This document shows, piece by piece, positions 6,354 through 14,866 of a stretch of DNA of 33,560 nucleotides. The stretch spans positions 1 through 33,560 of the forward strand of contig BQJD01000040.1 in the NCBI GenBank assembly GCA_021604525.1. Reading direction: 5' to 3'. The notes below the pieces were generated by a model. The model saw only the letters and a program-made list of their open reading frames with translations. It ran no database searches and was not told the DNA's origin. This DNA is from a marine bacterium B5-7. Its GTDB lineage: Bacteria; Pseudomonadota; Gammaproteobacteria; Arenicellales; CAJQKF01. Made by a program: the position numbers and the translations under genes. The number at the start of each line of letters is the position of its first letter. Position 1 is the first letter of the stretch.

Positions 6354-7403
6354 ATGCGACCCAGCCGAATTACCCACATACTCGATCACGAGTTTGCCGC
6401 CCTCTCCCACGAGGTTCATACCCCGGTGATGTTGTGGGGTCCGCCCGGTGTCGGCAAGTCGCAGCTTATCTATCAGGTGGCGGCCCAGCACGATGTGCCG
6501 ATAATTGATATCCGCTTGTCCCAGCTTGAACCGAGCGATTTACGCGGCATCCCTTTTCGTAGTGGCGATCGGGTCGAGTGGGCGGTGCCGTCCATGTTGC
6601 CGGATAGTGATCGTCACGGTGTTAAAGGAATTCTGTTTCTTGATGAGATTACTTCGGCGCCGCCGAGTGTTTCGGCTGCTGCCTATCAGCTCATTCTCGA
6701 TCGTCGATTAGGGGACTACCGCGTGCCGGATGGTTGGGCGATTTATGCCGCGGGCAATCGCCAGGGTGATCGTGGCGTGACCTACACCATGCCGGCGCCG
6801 CTAGCCAATCGTTTCTCCCACTATGAAGTCGAAGCCAACCTCGATGACTGGGTGACTTGGGCATTTGACTTCGGCGTTGACGAACGCCTGATCGGATTTC
6901 TGCGGTTTCGTCCCGACCTGCTGTTTGATTTCGATCCAAGCGAGAATCCGGTGGCCTTCCCGTCACCACGTTCCTGGGAGTTTGCCCATCGCGCGCTTCA
7001 AAAGTTTCACCACGATAGCGATTTATTGACCGGCTCGTTACAGGCCTGCGTCGGTGCGGCGGCGGGTATAGAACTCGTCGCCTATTTAAAGCACCTCGAT
7101 GAAATGCCGGATATCGATGCTATCGTGGGTGGTGACGAGGTCAGCGTTCCCAAGGATCTCGATTTGCAGTATGCGGTTGCATCGTCATTGGTGGGTCGTG
7201 CGGTGCGTACGGATGAAGGTGGATCTCGTGAATTGGTGCTTGGCCATATACTCGACTATGCGGGACGATTCCCTCACAAGGAGATGGGCGTGATGCTGGT
7301 TTCCGACCTGCACAAAGCGGTCGGCGCCGAGTTGTTCGCCGTGCCGCAGTTTTCATCGTGGGCAGGACTGGTTGCCGATGTCATGCTGGCATCGGACCAA
7401 TAA
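6354..7403 (+). CDS. MoxR-family AAA+ ATPase
   Basis: This 349-residue protein has Walker A GPPGVGKS (29-36), Walker B GILFLDEI (92-99, Asp97-Glu98), sensor 1 Asn135 (AAGNRQ) and an arginine-finger candidate Arg153 (PLANRFSHYEV). MoxR ATPases act as chaperones that insert metals or remodel enzyme complexes, usually with a VWA-domain partner. Here the partner follows after 15 bases and completes the usual two-gene unit. No target enzyme operon lies beside it, so the client is unknown. Confidence 0.9.
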   Translation: MRPSRITHILDHEFAALSHEVHTPVMLWGPPGVGKSQLIYQVAAQHDVPIIDIRLSQLEPSDLRGIPFRSGDRVEWAVPSMLPDSDRHGVKGILFLDEITSAPPSVSAAAYQLILDRRLGDYRVPDGWAIYAAGNRQGDRGVTYTMPAPLANRFSHYEVEANLDDWVTWAFDFGVDERLIGFLRFRPDLLFDFDPSENPVAFPSPRSWEFAHRALQKFHHDSDLLTGSLQACVGAAAGIELVAYLKHLDEMPDIDAIVGGDEVSVPKDLDLQYAVASSLVGRAVRTDEGGSRELVLGHILDYAGRFPHKEMGVMLVSDLHKAVGAELFAVPQFSSWAGLVADVMLASDQ

Positions 7404-7418
7404 ACTGCACGAGTTCAG

Positions 7419-8633
7419 GTGAACGCGGTTGACCCGGCACAGCGACTATCCGCCGCGGCAACGCGGCTGGTGCTTGATCGACCATTCCTTGGTGCGCTGG
7501 TTTTAAGGTTGCCGACGCGAGCCGCCGGGCCGTGGTGTAAAACCGTTGCGACCGATGCGCGTGCCTTCTACTACAACCCGGACTACATTCGCGATCTTGC
7601 CATCGACCAGGTCGAGGCGGCGCTTGCCCATGAGGCGCTGCATCTGGCGCTGAGCCATTTTTCAAGACGTCAGCATCGTGACCGACATCGTTGGGATGTT
7701 GCATGTGATTTTGCCATCAATGCGCTGCTTGTAGCCGAGGGTATGACGCTGCCGCCGGATGCCATTCACATGCCCGAGTTTGCCGGCATGAGCGCCGAGG
7801 AGATTTATCCGCTGCTCGATGAAAATCCCGAACAGGAGCCCCACGACCAGCATTTGTATGACAGTAATCGCGACGACGACGATGCTCGTCATGACGAATC
7901 CGAAGGACAAGATGGCGAAGCACAGGGTGGACCATCTCCACGTGGTGGCGGCAATGCTAGCAACGCAGATGAGGGAGACCCGATGCCACCGCCTTTATCC
8001 ATGGAGGAGAAGGAAATTCTGTCTGCCCAGTGGCAGCAACGTACTGCCGGAGCCGCCCAGCAGGCGCTACAAAGCGGCAAGTTGAGCCAGCAGATGGCGC
8101 GCCACATCGATCACCTGATGAAAAGCCAGGTGCCGTGGCGGGCCTTACTGGCGCGTTTCATGTCGTTCAGCGGTCGAGAGGATTTCAATTATCACAGGCC
8201 GTCGCGGCGAGAAGGCGAGGCGATCCTGCCAAGTCTGCGCAGCGCGCAAGTCGCACTGGTCATCGCCATTGATACATCCGGTTCCATAACCGACAAGGAG
8301 ATGCGTGATTTCTTTGCCGAGGTCAATGCGCTCAAAGGTCAGGTGCGGGCACGCGCTATTGTGCTGGCCTGCGATGACACACTGCATGTCGACGCGCCGT
8401 GGGTTTTCGAACCCTGGGAGCCGATCGAATTGCCAGATCTTGCCGGTGGCGGTGGTACCCGTTTCGTACCGGTATTTAACTGGCTGGATGGCCGCGATGC
8501 CGCACCCGATGCGTTGATCTACTTTACCGACGCCGATGGTGAGTTCCCGAACTGTGCACCATCATACCCCGTTGTGTGGCTGGTGAAGGGCCGACAACCG
8601 GTACCCTTTGGCGAGCGTATCCAACTTAACTGA
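7419..8633 (+). CDS. VWA-like / putative metallopeptidase-like protein (DUF2201 type), MoxR partner
   Basis: This 404-residue protein has two parts. The N-terminal metallopeptidase-like domain carries HEALH (71-75) and His80 (HEALHLALSH). After an acidic, Gly-rich linker (about 136-190), the C-terminal VWA-like domain carries a MIDAS DTSGS (285-289) and a later TDADG. This is the domain order of the DUF2201 family (putative metallopeptidase plus VWA-like). It should work with the upstream MoxR ATPase as an adaptor, and the HExxH may bind zinc without proteolysis. The start is GTG 7419; no ATG occurs nearby in frame. A perfect Zn motif and MIDAS argue that it is intact. Confidence 0.88.
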   Translation: MNAVDPAQRLSAAATRLVLDRPFLGALVLRLPTRAAGPWCKTVATDARAFYYNPDYIRDLAIDQVEAALAHEALHLALSHFSRRQHRDRHRWDVACDFAINALLVAEGMTLPPDAIHMPEFAGMSAEEIYPLLDENPEQEPHDQHLYDSNRDDDDARHDESEGQDGEAQGGPSPRGGGNASNADEGDPMPPPLSMEEKEILSAQWQQRTAGAAQQALQSGKLSQQMARHIDHLMKSQVPWRALLARFMSFSGREDFNYHRPSRREGEAILPSLRSAQVALVIAIDTSGSITDKEMRDFFAEVNALKGQVRARAIVLACDDTLHVDAPWVFEPWEPIELPDLAGGGGTRFVPVFNWLDGRDAAPDALIYFTDADGEFPNCAPSYPVVWLVKGRQPVPFGERIQLN

Positions 8634-8722
8634 ATATGGTTTATCAATGTTACGCAACTCGCACAGGACAGGTCGCGTAGTTAAGTTAATTGTCGTTTCA
8701 GGCTATTTGTTTTTAAAAGCCA

Positions 8723-8752
8723 TTGCCGCAAAGGTTGATGGCGCGTTATAGT
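8723..8752 (+). promoter_or_regulatory. Candidate promoter of the thiamine riboswitch transcript
   Basis: TTGCCG (8723-8728), an 18-base spacer and TATAGT (8747-8752) form a reasonable sigma-70 promoter. The expected transcript start is near 8759, just before the first stem of the TPP riboswitch. Confidence 0.5.
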
Positions 8753-8760
8753 CAATGACG

Positions 8761-8878
8761 TCTCTCGGGGTGCCGTGAGTATTGTGGAAGTTTGAATGAC
8801 CGCAGTGCTCAAGTGCTGAGATGGTGTAATGCCGAACCCGTGGAACCTGACCCGATTAGTATCGGCGGAGGGAAGAGA
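8761..8878 (+). ncRNA. TPP (THI-element) riboswitch, thiamine-pyrophosphate sensing
   Basis: All conserved pieces of the THI element are present in order. P1 pairs TCTCT (8761-8765) with AGAGA (8874-8878). CGGGGTGCC opens P2, and GCTGAGA follows a long P3. GAACCTGA leads into P5, made by CCGAT-TAGT-ATCGG, then the closing GCGGAGGGAA. A later hairpin, CACACGGT (8882-8889) with ACCGTGTG (8924-8931), may be the expression platform. It lies above a ribosome site and the thiC start. The sensor looks fully functional, but its target genes are almost entirely deleted. Confidence 0.95.
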
Positions 8879-8986
8879 ACACACACGGTTCGCGATATAT
8901 AAAGTCTCGTACCAATACCTCATACCGTGTGCTGCCGCTCACTTTCATCCTTTGCCGATCTCACCTGAAGACATGGCTTAAGGATA

Positions 8987-9276
8987 ATGAAAGTAACTGA
9001 TCCGATCCGAACGACTCACGATTCCACATTCCTTGATGCGGTTTCCATTGGTTCGGCCAGCTCCCTGGCTGCCGATCCCCTGACGCGGACGCCGCTGCCA
9101 GCATCGCGAAAAATCTACCTTCACGGTAGTCGCGCCGACCTTCGCGTGCCGAGGCAGTGGTCGCAACCGGTGTGGACGGTGTATCGGTGATCCGCGCCAT
9201 TACTCATGCCGACGACTATCGCGCGGCGACGCAGGAATTGATCAAACGGGTGGGAAAGCCCCGACCTCACCAGTAG
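8987..9276 (+). pseudogene. thiC/thiE remnant: Deletion scar: 5' end of thiC joined to 3' end of thiE
   Basis: The ATG at 8987 has a good ribosome site (AAGGATA). The first 55 codons read as the ThiC N-terminus: THDSTFLDAVSIGS, then SRKIYLHGSRADLRVP, where ThiC continues with Met-Arg-Glu. At about 9148-9154 this breaks off. In another frame, 9148-9276 encodes 41 residues ending in TAG that read as a ThiE C-terminus: VVATGVDGVSVIRAITHADD, then YRAATQELIK. So a deletion removed most of thiC (HMP-phosphate synthase), all intervening genes and most of thiE (thiamine-phosphate synthase). The thiC frame stops after 67 codons. The scar's last 10 bases overlap the next gene's end. Confidence 0.88.
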
Positions 9277-10571
9277 CTGATGGCCTGTCGGTAGATGGCT
9301 TCGATATCATCGCGACTCGCGGTAAACGGGGCGTTGGCAATGGCACGGGTTTGTCGTGCAGATGAATCCGCCATGGCGCTGATCAAATCGGATGTTAAAC
9401 CGACGCCCTCGAGTCCATTGGGGGAGCCGCCGCCACGCATCAGTTCGACGAGCCTTGTTGCGAGCACTTCGCCGGCATCGTCGTCGATTGCGTTATGGGT
9501 ATCGGCACCAAGAAACCCGGCGGCTTCAAGATGTCGCGCTGGCGCGTAAGGCGCGAGAAACCGGAAAATGGCGGGTGCGCCGAGGACCACGCTGATACCA
9601 TGGGGAATGAACGGCGATGGCACAGGGTAGCCATCGGTGGTGATGTCGTGCATCAGATGCGTTATCCCGTAGGACATGGCGTGGGCCAAATGGGTACCGG
9701 AGTTGCCAAAGGCCATGCCTGCCAGGGTTGCACCCCACATCAACTGGTCGCGGGCCTCGTGATCAGTGGCATCTTTGACACCACGTTCGAGATAGTTACC
9801 AACAATGTTCAGTGCCTTGATGGCAGCCAGATCGCTCCACGGATTCGCACCCTGCAACAAAGGCCGTCGTGTCGGATCGTCGATCCGATCCCAACGGGTA
9901 TAGGCTCTGGCGGTGTAGCACTCCAGCGCGTGGCAGAGCAGATCGTAGCCGGTAGATGCAACCACATTGGCCGGCAGTGAATCGGTACAGGCGGGATCCA
10001 CCAGCGCCTCATCGGGCAGCAGGTATGGCGAGCCGAGGACGAACTTGCTTTCCTCATCGCCCAGGCGGATGACGGATACCGAGGTGCATTCTGAACCTGT
10101 TCCTGACGTGGTGGGGCAGGCGATGTGCGGCATCAACGGTCCCGGCACCGGCTTGCCCGCGCCCACGGGTGGGCCGAAGTAATCGGTGAACCCGGCGGGA
10201 TACAGCGCATAGACCATGGCCGCCTTGGCAGTATCCATGGACGAGCCGCCACCGATGGAAACGACGCCATCGAATTTTCCGTCGGCCACGAAATGAGCGG
10301 CGGCTTCAATGGTTGCCTGGTCAGGTTCAATGCGGATATCCGAGAACACCGCGACATCGATGCCGGCAGCGATGAGTGAGCGCCGGGCTATGTCAACCAA
10401 CGGCCCGTTGACCAATAACCGGTCAGTTATAAGACCCACTCGCCGTAGCCCGCGAGCAGCGGCGCGTGCACCCAATTCAGCGAGACAGCCGCGTCCGAAT
10501 GTCAGCTTGGGCATGGCAACGGTAAAGGTATCGGCACCGCCGCTAGTGGGCTCGAAATACTGACATCCCAT
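9267..10571 (-). CDS. Hydroxyacid-oxoacid transhydrogenase (iron-containing alcohol dehydrogenase family)
   Basis: This 434-residue protein closely follows the ADHFE1/HOT branch, which oxidises 4-hydroxybutyrate to succinate semialdehyde while reducing 2-oxoglutarate to 2-hydroxyglutarate. Seen: nucleotide loop GGGSSMD (107-113), PTTSGTGSEC (153-162), the metal site from Asp210, His214 (DLLCHALECYTAR), His297 (HLAHAMSY) and His324 (FIPHGISVVLGAPAIF), and the HOT-typical LQGANPWSDLAAIKAL. ATG 10571 was chosen because family homology begins at CQYFEP; the frame runs another 169 codons upstream, but that part is antisense to the GNAT gene. No 4-hydroxybutyrate pathway partner is adjacent. Confidence 0.9.
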   Translation of the reverse strand: MGCQYFEPTSGGADTFTVAMPKLTFGRGCLAELGARAAARGLRRVGLITDRLLVNGPLVDIARRSLIAAGIDVAVFSDIRIEPDQATIEAAAHFVADGKFDGVVSIGGGSSMDTAKAAMVYALYPAGFTDYFGPPVGAGKPVPGPLMPHIACPTTSGTGSECTSVSVIRLGDEESKFVLGSPYLLPDEALVDPACTDSLPANVVASTGYDLLCHALECYTARAYTRWDRIDDPTRRPLLQGANPWSDLAAIKALNIVGNYLERGVKDATDHEARDQLMWGATLAGMAFGNSGTHLAHAMSYGITHLMHDITTDGYPVPSPFIPHGISVVLGAPAIFRFLAPYAPARHLEAAGFLGADTHNAIDDDAGEVLATRLVELMRGGGSPNGLEGVGLTSDLISAMADSSARQTRAIANAPFTASRDDIEAIYRQAISYW

Positions 10572-10730
10572 GGTATCCGCCTTACTTTTTCCATCGATTG
10601 AAATGTATGCTAAAGAATAGCACCGTTTAGCATGGCAATAACAATACCGTTCAGCCAGAATTGTTGCTCGTCGGTTAGCCAGTTCACCAATAAAGCGGAT
10701 AGTTTTTAAGCTGAATCCAGATGCCACCAT

Positions 10731-11243
10731 GTGTCTCAATATGCCATCATGATCCGCCCTGCCACAGTTGATGATTTCATCGCTATCGTCGCTCTGAATC
10801 TTGCATTCGAGCGTTTCCTGAGTCCCTTGGACGCGAGTCGTCTGGCACGCCTCGATCACGCTTGCGCCTACCACAAGGTTATTGAGCTTGATAAGCGGAT
10901 GGCTGCGTTTTTGCTGGCTTTTCGTGAACGTGCCGATTACGACAGCATCAACTATCAATGGTTTGATCAGCGCTATGAACGCTTCCTCTACATCGATCGA
11001 ATCGTCGTGGCCGAAGGCTATCGTGGCATGGGTCTGGCGAGAACGCTCTACGACGATATTTTCGAATACGCCCGGCAATCATTAGTCACGCAGGTCGCGC
11101 TAGAATATGACATCGATCCTCCCAATGAACCATCGCGGCGACTACATCAATCTCTCGGATTCGTCGAGGTCGGGCGTCAGGACGCGGTCGGTAAGCAGGT
11201 GTCACTGCAAATGGTTACCCTTGTGCCCTCGCCTGTATCGTAA
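10731..11243 (+). CDS. GNAT-family N-acetyltransferase
   Basis: This protein has up to 170 residues of GNAT fold: strand/helix 1 (IMIRPATVDDFIAIVALN), motif A with the acetyl-CoA loop (IDRIVVAEGYRGMGLARTLY, about 87-106) and motif B near the end (PSRRLHQSLGFVEVGRQ). The substrate is unknown. GTG 10731 gives the longest form; ATG 10749 would remove six residues and is just as likely. It is divergent from the transhydrogenase gene and followed at 45 bases by the YqaA-like gene, possibly in one transcript. Confidence 0.85.
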   Translation: MSQYAIMIRPATVDDFIAIVALNLAFERFLSPLDASRLARLDHACAYHKVIELDKRMAAFLLAFRERADYDSINYQWFDQRYERFLYIDRIVVAEGYRGMGLARTLYDDIFEYARQSLVTQVALEYDIDPPNEPSRRLHQSLGFVEVGRQDAVGKQVSLQMVTLVPSPVS

Positions 11244-11287
11244 ACCATGATCTTGATTATCATCGGCAACATGAAAGGAATGATGAA

Positions 11288-11719
11288 GTGGTGACATCGC
11301 TTCTATTGCTGTTCGGTGCGTCATTTCTGGCGGCGACCATTTTGCCGTTCTACTCGGAGATCCTGCTGTTCGCGCTGTTACGCAATGGTGGTGATCCACT
11401 ACTACTCGTTCTGGTGGCTACTTTGGGCAATACCCTTGGCGCAGTGGTCAACTGGTGGCTTGGATTGTATTTGCTGCACTTCAAGGATCGCCGCTGGTTT
11501 TACTTCAAACCGTCTCAGATCGAAAAGGCGCAGGCATGGTTTCAACACTACGGCATCTGGTCGCTGCTGTTCGCCTGGATGCCGGTAGGTGGCGATGCCT
11601 TGACGCTGATAGCCGGCATCATGAAAGTGCGTCTTACGGTCTTCCTGGTGCTGGTCGGTCTTGGAAAGACGGTGCGCTATGTATTTGTCATGATGGTGGA
11701 GGACTGGGTACCTTCGTAA
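11288..11719 (+). CDS. YqaA-family (DedA/SNARE-associated) inner-membrane protein
   Basis: This 143-residue protein has four hydrophobic segments and resembles E. coli YqaA along its full length: ASFLAATILPFYSEILLFALL, then LGNTLGAVVNWWLG, SLLFAWMPVGGDALTLIAGIMKVR and GLGKTVRYVFV. DedA-type proteins take part in membrane lipid handling; YqaA itself is poorly understood. It starts at one of two adjacent GTG codons (11288 or 11291) after the ribosome site AAAGGA. Its stop lies one base from the end of the converging DUF3750 gene, so there is no room for a terminator. Confidence 0.87.
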   Translation: MVTSLLLLFGASFLAATILPFYSEILLFALLRNGGDPLLLVLVATLGNTLGAVVNWWLGLYLLHFKDRRWFYFKPSQIEKAQAWFQHYGIWSLLFAWMPVGGDALTLIAGIMKVRLTVFLVLVGLGKTVRYVFVMMVEDWVPS

Positions 11720-11720
11720 T

Positions 11721-12481
11721 CTAAGCGGCAGGTGTCGGTGCAATTGTAATAGAAGCAAAACCGATACGGCCGATTCCCGGTAACTTGAGCGCCGGGTGCA
11801 GAAAATCGATACCGAATGACAAACCCAACAGGTTAAATTCCAGTCCCTCATCAAGCGCCAGGGTGATGCCAAACACGCCATGGAAACTCAGTTGAAATCC
11901 GCTGCCACTCGGTGTCCGAGCGAATACACCGGAGGGCAGGTAATCCTTGCCAACGGCAGTAACCGGCAATTGCACATTCAAACCTTCTACACTGCGGACT
12001 ATGAATGCGGTGAAAGTGTTGCTGTTGGGCCCTGGCCAGATCTCGTAGCGATCGGCAAACGGATATTCATTGACTGCGGAGCGGATAGATGGGATCAAAC
12101 GGGATGCCTCATCACCACGCACATCAAGCAACAGCCAGGGTCGTGAGCCATACCAGTAAGTGTCCGGCGTTCTTCGGCTTTTACTGACTACCGAAGCACC
12201 ACGCCAGCCGCGCCAGCCAAGTACTTCGTATATTTCATATTCAGGTGCATCGATGTCTTTAACCGCCAGCCACGTATGCACGCCGAATGCGCCACGCCAG
12301 GCGAATGCGCGTGCACGATTGCTCCGGGGTGGTCGGTTAGTGCTGGTGCAATGCCAGCCGGTTGACGGCTGGCATTTCGCCAATCGCCGCTCAGTGATGC
12401 CTTACTGGTGGCCACGACAAACAGCGGTCCCATGAACAGAAAAACCAAAAGTACCAGGAGCAGGATAAAACCAGGTTTCAT
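11721..12481 (-). pseudogene. DUF3750 family protein, apparent frameshift near residue 60
   Basis: The body (11721 to about 12310) reads as DUF3750: RGAFGVHTWLAVKDIDAPEYEIYEVLGW, YEIWPGPNSNTFTAFIVR, LNVQLPVTAVGKDY, and LDEGLEFNLLGLSFGIDF. The expected N-terminal membrane anchor and lead-in (MKPGFILLLVLLVFLFMGPL, then LTDHPGAIVHAHS) are present, but in another frame from ATG 12481. The two frames must join around 12300-12316, where one added or two removed bases would restore the gene. The body frame alone could start at ATG 12383, but that would lose the anchor. The family is conserved in gammaproteobacteria and has no known function. A sequencing error is possible. Confidence 0.75.
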
Positions 12482-12662
12482 GAAAAGTGAGTGTCACGTG
12501 ATAGTTGGGAATAACGCCGGCGTATCAGGTATTTGACATCGTTCGCCGGGATAGGTTGCGATTGAGATGTTTTCATTGCAGGATCTGTGCCATCCATCGT
12601 GTTATTTTTACCTTCTATAATCAAATGAAGTCATATGGTTTGAATCTTAAGAGCCTTTACCC

Positions 12663-13295
12663 ATGATACCCGTTGAAAGCCTGTTGTTGTTTATTGTCGC
12701 CTCGGTGCTGATGATCCTTACCCCAGGGCAGGACATGTACCTGGTAATGACCCGATCGGTCAGTCAGGGCGCACGGGCCGGTATCATTACCGCGGCGGGT
12801 ATCAGTACCGGTTTGCTGGGTCACACACTGATTGTCGGGTTGGGGTTGGGCGCGGTGATTCGTGCGTCGGAAACCGTATTCATCATCATGAAGATCATTG
12901 GCGCGCTATACCTGATCTGGTTGGCAGTCGGTATTTTACGGCAGCCCGTCGATGCAATGACGACGTCCGCCCTGCCGCCAAGTTCCAGTCGCAAACTGTT
13001 CGTCTATGGCGCGCTGTCTAACCTGGTGAATCCGAAAATCGTTATCTTCTATCTGGCATTTCTGCCGCAGTTCGTTGCGGTGGATGCTTCCCGACCAACG
13101 ATATCGTTACTTCTCCTTGGGACAATATTTGCCGCGCTGACTTTTATCATTAAAGCACCCATCGGCATGGCGGCCGGTGCGCTGTCATCGCTTGTACGTC
13201 GGAATCCGTCTATTCAACGATGGATAAATCGTATCAGCGCCGGCGTACTTGTAATTCTCGGTATACGACTGTTGCTGGCGCGTGAGACTCCATAG
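12663..13295 (+). CDS. LysE/RhtB-family amino-acid exporter
   Basis: This 210-residue protein has about six membrane segments. The family N-terminus FIVASVLMILTPGQDMYLVMTRSVSQGARAG contains the conserved TPGQD and GARAG, and later come LYLIWLAVGILR and ALSNLVNPKIVIFYLAFLPQFV, the LysE/RhtB signature. Such proteins export amino acids or homoserine-type compounds; the substrate is not readable. It has a single ATG start and no co-directional neighbour within operon distance. Confidence 0.92.
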   Translation: MIPVESLLLFIVASVLMILTPGQDMYLVMTRSVSQGARAGIITAAGISTGLLGHTLIVGLGLGAVIRASETVFIIMKIIGALYLIWLAVGILRQPVDAMTTSALPPSSSRKLFVYGALSNLVNPKIVIFYLAFLPQFVAVDASRPTISLLLLGTIFAALTFIIKAPIGMAAGALSSLVRRNPSIQRWINRISAGVLVILGIRLLLARETP

Positions 13296-13507
13296 TGTAA
13301 GACTACGATAGATCCATTTGAGAAGTATGTATTGCAATGAACAACCATGTCACACAAACAATATTTCGTACACCACCGGAAACATTTATCTAAAAAAACA
13401 CCTGACCGCTCAGACAACTTTTCGCTGCTTTACTATAGGCAAGCCCTGCTGCTTCGTTTGATACATGGGCGTCACCACGAAAGTAGCCATGGATTTCGTC
13501 AACAAAT

Positions 13508-13807
13508 TTATATAAGACGTCGACCATCGGCAAAGACCCGGGTCCACTCGAATATTCGATACGACTTGCGAAGCCCTGTTGGCCAGAAAGGGTCCTCGTT
13601 GATAAGAGCGCGCACATCCGATTCCCGTTCAGCATCAACAATCCACATGCCTGCCGAATTTTCATTTTTCTCCGTCGGCTTGAGTGGTCCTGCGGCGATG
13701 AACCGTGACGATCTTTCTTCAAGAAATGAAAGGTGTTCAGGCATATGCTTTTTGCGGATATCCGTCTGGATAGAGGGGTTATCCTCAAATAATACGACGT
13801 ACATCAT
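13508..13807 (-). CDS. YciI-like protein
   Basis: This 99-residue protein has the YciI fold pattern: MMYVVLFEDNPSIQTDIRKKHMPEHLSFLEE, where the conserved His follows the first strand and helix, then IAAGPLKPTEKNENSAGMWIV and RALINEDPFWPTGLRKSYRIFEW. YciI-like proteins are small dimeric alpha/beta proteins, some acting as dechlorinases or lyases, most unknown. Length is normal. It is divergent from the LysR gene 90 bases away, which is the classic arrangement of a LysR regulator and its target. Control by that LysR is therefore plausible but inferred. Confidence 0.85.
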   Translation of the reverse strand: MMYVVLFEDNPSIQTDIRKKHMPEHLSFLEERSSRFIAAGPLKPTEKNENSAGMWIVDAERESDVRALINEDPFWPTGLRKSYRIFEWTRVFADGRRLI

Positions 13808-13897
13808 TTAGATACTCCATTGGTTTGATCGTGTTTGTATTCTAAGGTTGCAAGCCTGCAGTTTGAAGGAGAATTGTTGCAGAGATATACTGCAAAA

Positions 13898-14782
13898 ATG
13901 CAGATAAAGAACTGGAATGACTTTCGCTATCTCGTCGCAATAAAACGTGCTGGTACACTTTCCGCAGCGGCCCGTTTGCTGGGCGTGGACGATACGACTG
14001 TGACCCGTCGACTTATGGCTCTCAAAGAGTTGCTCGATACAGAGTTGTTTCATCGGCAGTCGGATGGAGTCCTGCAGCTAACCCACATAGGTCATCTTAT
14101 TGCGGACCGGGTGGAAGTGATGGAAAACCAGGTTGATCAAATTGGCGATGTTCTTGGAAAGCAGCGCCAACAAGTACTTGGCACAGTTCGCGTAACATCG
14201 GTTCCAATGGTGATCAATCGCTTGTTGGTTCCAGCACTGACCCGATTGTTTAATCAGCATCCCGAGTTAGAGGTGGAACTGATACCGGATAACCGGAACT
14301 TGAGTTTGACACGGCGTGAAGCAGATCTGGCTATCAGACTGGCACGACCGGTAATTGGTGGGTCGCGTGTCAAGGCGCGTCGTATTGGAATCTTTGACTA
14401 TGCTATATATGCAGACAAAAGAATACAGCCGAAGAAAGTGGAGAAAATGCCATGGATAACCTACGATGATACGATGGCTCATCTCCCACAGGCGAAGTTG
14501 CTTGCTCGCTCTGCCAGGTCTGATGGTAATAGTCGTTGCAGACTAAAAGTTGTCGATGCGGAAACAGCAATTGAAGCGACGCTGTCAGGAATTGGCAAGA
14601 CGATTCTTCCAGCAATTGTAGGGGAGCGAATCAGAGGTTTACGACAAGTTGTTCGAAACGATGACATACCTTTGTTAGCACGCGAAGTATGGCTTCTATC
14701 ACATGTTGACCAGGCGGATTTTCTTAATATCAGGACAGTGGCTTCCTGGATAGGAGACGAGGCACTTGCTGCGCCCGGATAG
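13898..14782 (+). CDS. LysR-family transcriptional regulator
   Basis: This protein of about 294 residues has an N-terminal winged HTH (WNDFRYLVAIKRAGTLSAAARLLGVDDTTVTRRLMALKE) and a periplasmic-binding-like effector domain (from about residue 90, with GTVRVTSVPMVINRLLVPALTRL). The conventional start is ATG 13898. However, the only good ribosome site (AAGGAG, 13866-13871) sits five bases before an in-frame TTG at 13877, so a seven-residue longer form is possible. It is divergent from the YciI-like gene, a likely target. The effector cannot be predicted. Confidence 0.88.
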   Translation: MQIKNWNDFRYLVAIKRAGTLSAAARLLGVDDTTVTRRLMALKELLDTELFHRQSDGVLQLTHIGHLIADRVEVMENQVDQIGDVLGKQRQQVLGTVRVTSVPMVINRLLVPALTRLFNQHPELEVELIPDNRNLSLTRREADLAIRLARPVIGGSRVKARRIGIFDYAIYADKRIQPKKVEKMPWITYDDTMAHLPQAKLLARSARSDGNSRCRLKVVDAETAIEATLSGIGKTILPAIVGERIRGLRQVVRNDDIPLLAREVWLLSHVDQADFLNIRTVASWIGDEALAAPG

Positions 14783-14866
14783 TTCACACCATCGTTTGAA
14801 TGCTAGCCATGCGAGATGATCGTTGAATGAGGGGTTTAAAAATAAAGCAGTGTCAGGAGTACGAGT

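Noticed and set aside
8650-8690. Terminator after the VWA gene
   Set aside because: The arms around ACAGGACA pair only imperfectly and no U-tract follows directly.
10572-11078. N-terminal 169-residue extension of the transhydrogenase frame
   Set aside because: It is antisense to the GNAT gene; family homology begins only at residue 170, where a good ATG (10571) lies.
13347-13811. 154-residue plus-strand frame
   Set aside because: It is antisense to the YciI-like gene, which has clear family motifs.
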